This document shows, one piece after another, positions 1-4,694 of a stretch of 6,274 nt of DNA. The position numbers were made by a program, and so were the translations under genes. Each line of letters opens with the position of its first letter. Position 1 is the first letter of the stretch. This DNA comes from Candidatus Ruminimicrobiellum caprinum (GTDB lineage Bacteria; Elusimicrobiota; Endomicrobiia; Endomicrobiales; Endomicrobiaceae): positions 1 through 6,274 of the forward strand of contig JAFPUA010000085.1 of the NCBI GenBank assembly GCA_017413305.1. Reading direction: 5' to 3'. The notes under the pieces were generated by a model, which did no database searches, was not told where the DNA came from, and was given only the letters and a program-made list of their open reading frames with translations.

Positions 1-145
1 AAGCTTCCAGGAAACAACCAGAGTACTTACGGAAGCAGCAGTTTCCGGACAGATAGATGTATTAAGAGGCTTGAAAGAAAATGTTGCTATAGGTCACTTG
101 ATACCGGCAGGTACAGGGCTTAAAGCATCGGAAGAAACAAAATAG
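1..145 (+). CDS. rpoC: RNA polymerase subunit beta', C-terminal end (partial)
   Basis: The reading frame is open from base 2 to the TAG at 143-145 and gives 47 residues. They begin SFQETTRVLTEAAVSGQID and continue into LRGLKENVAIGHLIPAGTG. This is the strongly conserved C-terminal segment of bacterial RpoC, the largest catalytic subunit of DNA-dependent RNA polymerase. A short charged tail (LKASEETK) ends the protein. The N-terminal bulk lies outside the window. The stop is 38 bases before rpsL, the usual rpoC-rpsL linkage in many bacteria, so readthrough into the ribosomal genes is likely. Identification is by recognition of the motif and is very secure. Confidence 0.96.
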   Translation, partial: SFQETTRVLTEAAVSGQIDVLRGLKENVAIGHLIPAGTGLKASEETK

Positions 146-183
146 AAACAAAAAATAAAAATTAAATTTGAGGGAAGGATCCA

Positions 184-564
184 ATGCCAACAGTTAATCA
201 GTTAATTTCAGGCGGAAGAAAACAAGTTATACAAAAAACAAAATCTCCTGCATTGAAAAGTTGTCCGCAAAGAAGAGGAGTTTGCACAAGAGTTTATACA
301 ACTACTCCTAAAAAACCTAATTCAGCTTTAAGAAAAGTTGCCAGGGTTAAGCTTACTTCAGGATATGAAGTTACTTCGTATATTCCTGGTGTAGGTCATA
401 ACTTACAGGAACACTCTATCGTTCTTATCAGAGGCGGAAGAGTAAAAGATTTGCCTGGTGTAAGATATCATATTATCAGAGGCGCTTTGGATGCTACCGG
501 CGTTGAAGGCAGAAACCAGTCCAGAAGCAAATACGGTGCAAAAAAAGCAAAAGCTAAAAAATAA
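184..564 (+). CDS. rpsL: 30S ribosomal protein S12
   Basis: A 126-residue protein matching S12 along its whole length: MPTVNQLI at the start, the PKKPNSALRK loop at 42-51, and RGGRVKDLPGVRYH at 83-96. S12 sits at the decoding centre of the small subunit and monitors codon-anticodon pairing. Lys43 and Lys88, the classic positions where substitutions give streptomycin resistance, are both wild type. Asp89 is the residue methylthiolated in some bacteria. The start is preceded by a good Shine-Dalgarno sequence, AGGGAAGG at 171-178. The gene lies 38 bases after rpoC and 29 bases before rpsG, so it belongs to the same operon. Length is normal for bacterial S12. Confidence 0.98.
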   Translation: MPTVNQLISGGRKQVIQKTKSPALKSCPQRRGVCTRVYTTTPKKPNSALRKVARVKLTSGYEVTSYIPGVGHNLQEHSIVLIRGGRVKDLPGVRYHIIRGALDATGVEGRNQSRSKYGAKKAKAKK

Positions 565-593
565 AATTTGATAATAAAAGAGGATAATTAAAT

Positions 594-1073
594 ATGCCAA
601 GAAAAGCATTAAAACCAAGAGAAAAAAGAGGTATGCCGAAAGGCGATTCAGTTTATAATTCCGTATTGGTTGCAAGATTTATTAATAAACTTGACCACAG
701 AGGAAAAAAGAGCTTAGCAGAAAGAATAATCTACAAAGCTTTTGAAATAATGAAAGAAAAAACCGGTGAAGAACCGTTAGAAGTTTTTAATAGAGCTATT
801 GAAAACGCAAGACCGTTGCTTGAAGTAAGACCAAGAAGAGTTGGTGGAGCAACATACCAGGTTCCTATGGAAGTTCCTATGATCAGATCTACTACCTTAG
901 CTATGGACTGGATTATGGAATCTGCAAGATCTAAGACCGGTAAACCTATGTGCGAAAAACTCGCTCAAGAATTTATGGAAGCTTCTAGAAAAGAAGGTTC
1001 TGTAATGAAGAAGAGAGAAGATACACATAGAATGGCAGAAGCCAATAAAGCTTTCGCCCACTATAAATGGTAA
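594..1073 (+). CDS. rpsG: 30S ribosomal protein S7
   Basis: A 159-residue protein with clear S7 signatures: MPRKALKPREKRG at the start, VARFINKLDHRGKKSLAERI at 26-45, NARPLLEVRPRRVGGATYQV at 71-90, and a helical end with AFAHYKW. S7 is the primary 16S rRNA-binding protein that organises the 30S head and lies near the exit site. Length is close to the usual ~156 aa. A Shine-Dalgarno sequence (AAAAGAGGA, 577-585) precedes the ATG. In the str operon this gene is normally followed by fusA and tuf. Here no gene follows in the next 580 bases, so this is the end of the conserved cluster in this genome. Confidence 0.98.
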   Translation: MPRKALKPREKRGMPKGDSVYNSVLVARFINKLDHRGKKSLAERIIYKAFEIMKEKTGEEPLEVFNRAIENARPLLEVRPRRVGGATYQVPMEVPMIRSTTLAMDWIMESARSKTGKPMCEKLAQEFMEASRKEGSVMKKREDTHRMAEANKAFAHYKW

Positions 1074-1132
1074 GCAAGTTAAACTAAGCTACATTTATAA
1101 CGAAAAAACAGCAAATTTTGGACTACAATATT

Positions 1133-1186
1133 GAAACTCGCAAACTTATGTACCCCTGGAAAATGTACACCGCGTTTGCGAGTTTC
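1133..1186 (+). repeat. 13-bp perfect inverted repeat after rpsG, possible end of the str transcript
   Basis: GAAACTCGCAAAC at 1133-1145 is the exact reverse complement of GTTTGCGAGTTTC at 1174-1186. Inside the 28-base gap a second arm pair, TGTAC (1149-1153) and GTACA (1165-1169), can extend the hairpin. It begins 59 bases after the rpsG stop. The arm ends in TTTC followed by TTCATTTCG, which is not a clean T run, so intrinsic termination is possible but not proven. It could instead be a mobile palindrome. Confidence 0.55.
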
Positions 1187-1224
1187 TTCATTTCGTCACA
1201 AACTTTGCAGTTTTTTCTTGTTCC
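1183..1224 (+). repeat. 42-bp intergenic direct repeat, copy 1
   Basis: This begins TTTCTTCATTTCGTC and continues to GTTCC. It aligns without gaps to 1444-1485 with 36 of 42 identical bases by hand count. Both copies also have TTGCG just upstream, with a 2-base difference. It overlaps the right arm of the inverted repeat after rpsG. Confidence 0.7.
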
Positions 1225-1390
1225 TTACATCTGATGGTAAAACTAATTTTATATTTTTGCGGCTTGGGAATTCTTTGTTTCACTAACAAATCTTTCAGTT
1301 TTTTTTATTTTGTTACATTTATTGATTTACTTAACATTTTGCTTATAATTTTTCGGTTTAGTTTCCTTTCTTAAATTTTTTTGTACACTA

Positions 1391-1430
1391 CGGCACGCTA
1401 TTGCTGTGTCTAAATTCAAAATATTTCGTC
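1391..1430 (+). repeat. 40-bp intergenic direct repeat, copy 1
   Basis: The sequence begins CGGCACGCTATTGCTGTGTC and ends in ATTTCGTC. It matches 4769-4808 at 38 of 40 positions in the same orientation, 3.4 kb away. It contains no recognisable coding or RNA feature. Confidence 0.8.
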
Positions 1431-1443
1431 TATAGTTCTTGCG

Positions 1444-1485
1444 TTTCTTCATTTCGTCTCAAACTTTACTGTTTTTTCTGTATCC
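1444..1485 (+). repeat. 42-bp intergenic direct repeat, copy 2
   Basis: This is the partner of 1183-1224 (36/42 identical). It follows closely on the 40-bp repeat at 1391-1430 and runs straight into the octamer array at 1487, so several repeat types are concatenated here. Confidence 0.7.
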
Positions 1486-1486
1486 T

Positions 1487-1518
1487 TTCACCCATTCACC
1501 CTTTCCTCCATTCACCTT
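1487..1518. repeat. short array of TTC-phased octamers
   Basis: Four contiguous 8-base units: TTCACCCA, TTCACCCT, TTCCTCCA, TTCACCTT. The 8-bp phase and the TTC start are shared with arrays at 3323-3354 and 3480-3598, although the other five bases differ. Confidence 0.6.
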
Positions 1519-1581
1519 TAGTTTGCTGTTGTTGTTAATTATAAATTGTAAATCATCTATATTATATGATGTAACAGCAAT

Positions 1582-1633
1582 AAAAAAGACACTGTATGTG
1601 GCCTCCGCTATCCAGCAGTGGCGACATACAATG
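1582..1633 (-). terminator. intrinsic terminator of the HTH1-nuclease operon
   Basis: Read on the minus strand, a 10-bp stem (CATTGTATGT at 1633-1624 pairing with ACATACAGTG at 1599-1590, one G-U pair) is followed after three bases by a T run (plus-strand AAAAAA, 1582-1587). The stem starts 24 bases after the stop codon of the minus-strand nuclease gene. The interior is GC-rich and can fold further. Position and shape fit a rho-independent terminator. Confidence 0.75.
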
Positions 1634-1656
1634 CCGTTGGAAAAATTATATCACAT

Positions 1657-2178
1657 TTATCTTTTTAAGTCAAGTATTTCTTGGTTTTGACGAATAATAA
1701 TTATATTTTTTATAATTTTAGATTGAACAAATTGTTTCTTTATTTGAGCAATAGCTTTTGTTTCATCAATTTTTATTCTTCTTAAATCAATAACAATATA
1801 TTTTGATTGTTTTAGAGCACATCTTAAATTATTTTCAATAGTCCTGCTACTATTTCCTTTAGGAGATTTTATTTCCCATAAAATATTGTTCATTTTTATA
1901 TCTGGAGTTTTTGAAAATTGCAGACGATTTGGTAAAAGAAATTCAACATCTTTTCCAAGCTTATTTAAAATTTTTGCTACTTCCAACTCGTGCGTTTCAA
2001 CAAAAACTCCATAAGGAATTATTATTTTTCCAAAATTTTTCTTATTTTGTTTAATATTTAAAGTTTCAATAACAATATTTTTAAAACTTTTTATGGGGTC
2101 CTCAACAAAAATTATATTTTTATCAATATAATTTTCTGCTGAATTGATTTTGTTGATATTATCTTTTTCTGAAATCAT
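1657..2178 (-). CDS. CdiA C-terminal-like (tRNA nuclease type) protein, putative toxin
   Basis: A 173-residue soluble protein with no signal peptide. Its C-terminal half, about 50-170, strongly resembles the CdiA C-terminal tRNA-nuclease domain. It has an E/H-rich helix at 61-75 (ETHELEVAKILNKLG), then TPDIKMNNILWEIKSPKGNS at 91-110, a basic helix with RTIENNLR and KQSK, and the strand IVIDLRR at 128-134. Asp93, Glu102 and Lys104 form a D...E-x-K pattern as in PD-(D/E)XK nucleases. In contact-dependent inhibition this domain is the toxic tip of a huge exoprotein. Here it stands alone, 16 bases downstream of an XRE regulator, and no separate immunity gene is seen. The ribosome-binding site is weak (AAGAA). 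It could be the toxin of a toxin-antitoxin pair, a stranded CDI tip, or a domesticated nuclease. RNA cleavage is inferred from the family. Confidence 0.72.
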   Translation of the reverse strand: MISEKDNINKINSAENYIDKNIIFVEDPIKSFKNIVIETLNIKQNKKNFGKIIIPYGVFVETHELEVAKILNKLGKDVEFLLPNRLQFSKTPDIKMNNILWEIKSPKGNSSRTIENNLRCALKQSKYIVIDLRRIKIDETKAIAQIKKQFVQSKIIKNIIIIRQNQEILDLKR

Positions 2179-2194
2179 AATTAAGTTCTTATTT

Positions 2195-2536
2195 TTATTT
2201 GCTTATTTTAGCTTTTATCAGTTCAATATCTTCCATAATAGCTTTAATATCTTTTCTCAATAAATCATTTTCTTTTTTTATAAAGTCTATTATTTGGGTT
2301 ATACTCTCGGAATTTTTATTTTGATTTGAACTAAAAATTTTCTCTATTTCTTCTTCGGACTTCTTAAAAATTTTAGACATTTTCTCATAATTTTCTTGAG
2401 ATGGACTCTGTGTTCCATTAAGCCATCTACTTATAGCTACTTGAGAAATGTTTAATATTTTTGCTAACTGTTTTTGGCTTCCTTTTATTTTTCCGTTATT
2501 TATCTTTTTTAGCAATTCTTCTTGTTTCTTATTCAT
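2195..2536 (-). CDS. XRE-type helix-turn-helix regulator with coiled-coil tail (HTH1)
   Basis: A 113-residue protein. Residues 20-41 (SQKQLAKILNISQVAISRWL and following) are a typical XRE helix-turn-helix: helix, turn at Asn29-Ile30-Ser31, recognition helix ending RWLNG. Helices to about 68 complete the domain. Residues 75-112 are a charged, heptad-like helix, probably a dimerising coiled coil. The ATG has GGAG seven bases upstream (2544-2547). The gene is divergent from pilin 1, and the 31-bp palindrome between them at 2586-2616 is a strong candidate for its own operator. The next gene, 16 bases on, encodes the CdiA-CT-like nuclease. HTH1 could be repressor of both transcription units and might also be the nuclease antitoxin; the latter is speculation. 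Confidence 0.88.
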   Translation of the reverse strand: MNKKQEELLKKINNGKIKGSQKQLAKILNISQVAISRWLNGTQSPSQENYEKMSKIFKKSEEEIEKIFSSNQNKNSESITQIIDFIKKENDLLRKDIKAIMEDIELIKAKISK

Positions 2537-2558
2537 AATATTGCTCCAACAAAAACTC

Positions 2559-2587
2559 TTGACATAAATTGAATTTTAATATATAAT
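2559..2587 (+). promoter_or_regulatory. consensus sigma-70 promoter for pilin 1
   Basis: TTGACA at 2559-2564 and TATAAT at 2582-2587 are separated by exactly 17 bp, so both hexamers and the spacing match consensus. The predicted start is near 2594, giving a leader of about 188 bases before pilin 1. The start falls within the palindrome at 2586-2616, so a bound protein there would block this strong promoter. Confidence 0.85.
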
Positions 2588-2616
2588 TTAATTACCGTAA
2601 TTTACGGTAATTAAAT
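2586..2616. promoter_or_regulatory. 31-bp perfect palindrome, probable HTH1 operator
   Basis: Two 15-bp arms (2586-2600 and 2602-2616) are exact reverse complements around T2601. Each arm contains a self-symmetric 9-mer, TTACCGTAA (2592-2600) and TTACGGTAA (2602-2610), repeated at 10-bp spacing, about one helical turn. The site overlaps the -10 box and start of the pilin 1 promoter. It also lies where a weak minus-strand promoter for HTH1 would sit (TTACCG at 2610-2605 with an AT-rich -10 near 2581-2587). This geometry suits cooperative binding by an XRE dimer pair with autoregulation. Confidence 0.75.
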
Positions 2617-2647
2617 AAGTTTGATTTTTTAAGAAAATATTATAAAC

Positions 2648-2746
2648 TAAGCCGAGTGAACTGTAACATAGCAACAGTTCGAAACTTAAATTGCGACACA
2701 GCAGCAATTTTGTTTTAGATAAGTATAGTATTTTTCTCTCGGCTTA
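2648..2746 (+). ncRNA. structured 5' leader of pilin 1 (uncharacterised cis-regulatory RNA candidate)
   Basis: A perfect 9-bp closing stem (TAAGCCGAG 2648-2656 with CTCGGCTTA 2738-2746) encloses two hairpins. Hairpin A is GAACTGT/ACAGTTC (2658-2680) with loop AACATAGCA. Hairpin B is AAATTGC/GCAATTT (2688-2710) with loop GACACAGCA. The structure ends about 20 bases before the GGAG ribosome-binding site at 2767-2770. The same closing stem, including the downstream TTATTATA, occurs in the leader of pilin 2. It does not show the conserved bases of c-di-GMP or other riboswitches that I know. A regulatory role is inferred from conservation. Confidence 0.65.
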
Positions 2747-2781
2747 TTATACTAAAATTAATAAAAGGAGTAAAGAAAAAA

Positions 2782-3225
2782 ATGAAAAAGATAATAAAAG
2801 GTTTTACATTAGTAGAGTTGGTAGTAACAATATTAATTGTTATTGTTTTAATGTCTATATCTGCACCAATATATAATGTTAATTCTACAAAAGTAAAATT
2901 AGCCGAAGGTTATGCTTTACTTGCAACAATTCGTTCTGCACAGGAACAATATTATGCTGAATATGGGAATTTTTATTCAGCTGGGTATAGTGTCATAACA
3001 TGCTATGATCCATTTCTTAATATTAATGCAAGGACAAATAAATATTTTACAGCTTTTCAAGTTGGAGGAAGTGGTAAAGATTATACTAATGGATCAGTTA
3101 GATTTGCAAATGTAGGAGAAAAATATTCTTTTCTTGCTGGTGCTTACTCTAAAGAACTTGGTCCATTGCAATTATCTTATAACATTACGGTAGGTACAAC
3201 GGTTACTAGAACACCTATTTCATAG
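2782..3225 (+). CDS. type IV pilin-like / pseudopilin protein (pilin 1)
   Basis: A 147-residue prepilin with a short basic leader, MKKIIKG, and a predicted cleavage after Gly7 giving mature FTLVELVVTI; Glu5 of the mature protein (Glu12) is present. Residues 8-30 form the hydrophobic N-terminal helix that spans the membrane and builds the filament core. The helix continues as an amphipathic segment with KLAEGYALLATIRSAQEQYY (39-58), then AEYGNFY, typical of PulG/GspG-like proteins. The C-terminal globular part is small, with one Cys (74), so there is no disulphide loop. AAAAGGAG (2763-2770) is the ribosome-binding site. No assembly genes are nearby. It is homologous to pilin 2 in this window. 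The function could be filament subunit, minor pilin, secretion or DNA uptake; the sequence does not decide. Confidence 0.9.
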   Translation: MKKIIKGFTLVELVVTILIVIVLMSISAPIYNVNSTKVKLAEGYALLATIRSAQEQYYAEYGNFYSAGYSVITCYDPFLNINARTNKYFTAFQVGGSGKDYTNGSVRFANVGEKYSFLAGAYSKELGPLQLSYNITVGTTVTRTPIS

Positions 3226-3232
3226 CATTACG

Positions 3233-3269
3233 GGTGGGACTGTAACATAGCAACAGTCTCGCCTTTTTT
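3233..3269 (+). terminator. intrinsic terminator of pilin 1
   Basis: An 11-bp stem, GGTGGGACTGT (3233-3243) with ACAGTCTCGCC (3253-3263) including G-U pairs, is followed by TTTTTT (3264-3269), starting 8 bases after the stop codon. The 9-base loop is AACATAGCA, identical to the loop of hairpin A in the gene's own leader. Confidence 0.88.
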
Positions 3270-3270
3270 C

Positions 3271-3300
3271 TGTCATTCTGAACTTGATTCAGAATCTATG
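3271..3300. repeat. REP-like palindrome, GTCAT...AATCT family
   Basis: GTCATTCTGAA then a 5-base loop then TTCAGAATCT. Arms ATTCTGAA (3275-3282) and TTCAGAAT (3288-3295) are perfect. The flanks GTC and CTATGTT are shared with the element at 4640-4670, although the stem sequence is different. Confidence 0.65.
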
Positions 3301-3322
3301 TTTATAAAAATATCGAAAAACT

Positions 3323-3354
3323 TTCAACCATTCAACTGTTCAACCGTTCAACTA
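3323..3354. repeat. TTC-phased octamer array (TTCAACYR x4)
   Basis: Four head-to-tail units: TTCAACCA, TTCAACTG, TTCAACCG, TTCAACTA. The units vary only at the last two positions. Confidence 0.75.
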
Positions 3355-3375
3355 AAATTTGCAAAGCAAATTTTA
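3353..3375. repeat. 10-bp hairpin palindrome
   Basis: TAAAATTTGC (3353-3362) and GCAAATTTTA (3366-3375) are perfect reverse complements around AAA. It abuts the octamer array. Function unknown. Confidence 0.6.
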
Positions 3376-3386
3376 ATATATAAATG

Positions 3387-3443
3387 ACAAAAAGTCGTTT
3401 GTAAAAGTGTATATAAATAACAAAAAGTCAAACGACTTTTTGT
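3387..3443. repeat. inverted repeat with two mutually exclusive hairpins
   Basis: ACAAAAAGTCGTTTG (3387-3401) and CAAACGACTTTTTGT (3429-3443) form a perfect 15-bp stem with a 27-base loop. A second copy of ACAAAAAGTC at 3420-3429 can instead pair with GACTTTTTGT (3434-3443) around AAAC. Only one of the two can form at a time. The short form with its internal T run resembles a bidirectional terminator. Confidence 0.65.
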
Positions 3444-3479
3444 AACTAATAGCTACTATATAGAAAAATATATTCACTG

Positions 3480-3598
3480 GTCCAATCCTCCAATCTTCCA
3501 ATCATCCAATCTTCTGCCGTTCCGTCGTTCAGTCGTTACTAATCTTCCAATCTTCCAATCTTCCAATCCTCTAATCTTCTGCCGTTGCCGTTCCGCCG
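3480..3598. repeat. long composite octamer array (TTCCAATC / TTCTGCCG types)
   Basis: The array is almost continuously in 8-base phase. Four units of NTCCAATC (3480-3511) are followed by TTCTGCCG, TTCCGTCG and TTCAGTCG. After a 9-base unit, three TTCCAATC units (3545-3568), CTCTAATC, TTCTGCCG, a 6-base TTGCCG and TTCCGCCG follow. The larger pattern is thus duplicated. No reading frame is preserved, and the mixture of 8-, 9- and 6-base units argues against coding. Confidence 0.8.
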
Positions 3599-3631
3599 TT
3601 TTGTTATTTTATAAAACATTATAAAAACTAC

Positions 3632-3665
3632 ACCTAAAAAGTGCCAAAAATGGCACTTTTTAGGT
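3632..3665. terminator. 15-bp hairpin, likely bidirectional terminator
   Basis: ACCTAAAAAGTGCCA (3632-3646) and TGGCACTTTTTAGGT (3651-3665) are perfect reverse complements around AAAA. The core AGTGCCA/TGGCACT stem flanked by A5 and T5 has the shape of an intrinsic terminator on both strands. It lies just upstream of the promoter of the next gene and would insulate it. Confidence 0.65.
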
Positions 3666-3711
3666 ATAGAATTTAAATTTTTTTTATATTTTTGTTGAAA
3701 TAAAGTTTTTC

Positions 3712-3740
3712 TTGCTCATTTTTTCGTAATTTTATATAAT
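3712..3740 (+). promoter_or_regulatory. probable promoter of the BECR-like gene
   Basis: TTGCTC at 3712-3717 and a perfect TATAAT at 3735-3740 are 17 bp apart. The predicted start is near 3747, giving a leader of about 19 bases before the ATG at 3766. Confidence 0.65.
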
Positions 3741-3765
3741 ACCACAAATATTTAAAGGTGTTGCT

Positions 3766-4443
3766 ATGAATACTGTAAACATAGAGAAAATAAAACAAGA
3801 AATTAATAAATTGTATATTCCATATTGGGAAAGAACTTTTGATTTTGTAAAAAATTTTGCTAAAGAAAAAAATATAATTTTAACAGAAGAAGAAATAAAT
3901 TATATTGTTGATTCTTTCAAAGAAGAACACGAAGATCTTTTATTTGAATTTAACGAAGATGTTGTCCTATTTAAAGAGCCGCCTGTTTTAGATTGGACAG
4001 ATAAATTTGAAAAAACTCCTACATTACAAGAAGTAAGAGCTTACATTAAAAAGTTGGTTGATGAATGTACAAAATTTGCAACATTATCTCCGGACTGGTT
4101 TATTGATGTAAGAGGAAATAGAGAAAAAAGAAAGCATATAGTAAATAGCAGTAAAAGAAGAATAATGAGCAGAGTTGAAGTCCAAAGACATAATAAATAT
4201 ATTATGTCTTTGGATGAGTTGGTGAACAATTCTTTGTATTTAAATTCTGAAACCAATAGAAAAATAGACAAAAAACCTGATATAGAAAAGTATCATTATT
4301 TTGAAAGTAAAGTAAAAATAGGCTTGAAAGAATATAAAATAATTTTACATACCGAACAGTATATTGGAGAAAAAGAAAACAAACCTCAAACCGTTCATTT
4401 ATATGATGTATTGGAAGTAAACAAAAAAACAAGCAGAACATAA
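3766..4443 (+). CDS. protein with BECR/LPD3-like nuclease domain at the C-terminus
   Basis: A 225-residue, charged, soluble protein with no signal peptide or membrane helix. The ribosome-binding site AAAGGTG (3754-3760) and a TATAAT promoter precede it. Residues 1-110 are mainly helical and unrecognised. From about 118 the pattern changes: basic stretch with His124, QRHNKYIMSLDELVNNSLYL (140-159), then KPDIEKYHYFESKVKIGLKE (170-189), and a final strand with HLYDVLEV (211-218). This layout is what I recall for the barnase-EndoU-colicin E5/D-RelE-like (BECR/PBECR, LPD3) domain of phage and mobile-element polyvalent proteins, many thought to be RNases. Such domains are normally at the end of very long proteins; here it is a short single gene. 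The assignment is from memory and moderate. No antitoxin candidate is adjacent on the same strand. Confidence 0.6.
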   Translation: MNTVNIEKIKQEINKLYIPYWERTFDFVKNFAKEKNIILTEEEINYIVDSFKEEHEDLLFEFNEDVVLFKEPPVLDWTDKFEKTPTLQEVRAYIKKLVDECTKFATLSPDWFIDVRGNREKRKHIVNSSKRRIMSRVEVQRHNKYIMSLDELVNNSLYLNSETNRKIDKKPDIEKYHYFESKVKIGLKEYKIILHTEQYIGEKENKPQTVHLYDVLEVNKKTSRT

Positions 4444-4472
4444 CAGTCTTGCGACTGAAATCCCTGTTCTGC
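4433..4472 (+). terminator. hairpin overlapping the stop codon of the BECR-like gene
   Basis: GCAGAACA (4433-4440) pairs with TGTTCTGC (4465-4472), and an inner stem CAGTC/GACTG (4444-4448, 4453-4457) adds to it. The outer arm lies in the last codons and the TAA is inside the loop. Only a weak T-rich tract follows (CTGTATTTATT), so it may be a 3' end structure rather than an efficient terminator. Confidence 0.45.
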
Positions 4473-4549
4473 CTGTATTTATTAGTATAATCAAAAACAA
4501 TTTAAAAGTCAAGAAGAATTCGTCTATCATACCCAAAATTTTCACGCAC

Positions 4550-4588
4550 AACGACTGTCGGACATCTGTCGTTCACCGCGTAGCGGTG
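4550..4588. repeat. two small adjacent palindromes
   Basis: AACGAC (4550-4555) with GTCGTT (4568-4573), then directly CACCGC (4574-4579) with GCGGTG (4583-4588). They lead into the REP-like elements and are markedly GC-richer than the genes around them. Confidence 0.5.
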
Positions 4589-4629
4589 TCATCCCCGAGT
4601 GGCACGCGCAACAGCACTATCGGGGATCT
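4588..4629. repeat. REP-like palindrome, GTCATCCCCGA...TCGGGGATCT
   Basis: ATCCCCGA (4591-4598) and TCGGGGAT (4620-4627) are perfect arms, with GTG/CAC continuing the stem inside. Flanks GTC and CT match the other family members. Confidence 0.65.
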
Positions 4630-4638
4630 GCCGTTGCC

Positions 4639-4670
4639 GTCATTGCGGACTCCGATCCGCAATCTATGTT
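4639..4670. repeat. REP-like palindrome, GTCATTGCGGA...TCCGCAATCT
   Basis: Arms ATTGCGGA (4642-4649) and TCCGCAAT (4656-4663) surround CTCCGA. The 3' flank CTATGTT equals that of the element at 3271-3300. Confidence 0.7.
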
Positions 4671-4694
4671 AATATTTTTTCTTCCTCTTAGTCC

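Larger units (their letters stand above)
1074..1581. other. gene-free, T-rich, repeat-containing spacer after rpsG
   Basis: No convincing coding region is present on either strand. The plus strand is very T-rich with many short T runs. The spacer contains a 13-bp inverted repeat just after rpsG, two members of a 42-bp diverged direct repeat, a 40-bp repeat shared with position 4769, and a short octamer array. ATTTCGTC recurs at the same relative place in several of these. It looks like a mosaic of intergenic repeats where fusA would usually lie. Confidence 0.7.

Noticed and set aside
403..675. Minus-strand frame of 90 codons opposite rpsL/rpsG
   Set aside because: Shadow of two certain ribosomal genes.
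1603..1620. Hairpin CCGC-TATCCAGCA-GTGG as a further member of the AACATAGCA loop family
   Set aside because: The loop only shares AGCA and a 9-base length, the stem is short, and it lies on the strand opposite to the local transcript, where it is better explained as the interior of the terminator.
1439..1690. Open frame of 83 codons (+) starting at TTG
   Set aside because: It starts inside an intergenic repeat at a TTG with no ribosome-binding site, encodes low-complexity F/L/S-rich sequence from T-rich DNA, crosses the minus-strand terminator and overlaps the end of the nuclease gene.
2648..2746. Known c-di-GMP (GEMM) riboswitch before the pilin
   Set aside because: The overall idea fits a pilin gene, but the conserved GEMM core sequences and tetraloop-receptor bases are not found in either leader.
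2691..2876. Open frame of 61 codons (+) overlapping the pilin 1 leader and start
   Set aside because: It runs through the structured leader and out of frame through the pilin signal region; no ribosome-binding site and no recognisable protein.
3480..3598. CRISPR-like array
   Set aside because: The units are 8 bases with no spacers and no cas genes are present; it is a simple tandem octamer array.
4041..4441. Two minus-strand frames opposite the BECR-like gene
   Set aside because: Antisense shadows with F/L-rich compositions typical of AT-rich coding DNA read backwards; the sense gene has a promoter and ribosome-binding site.
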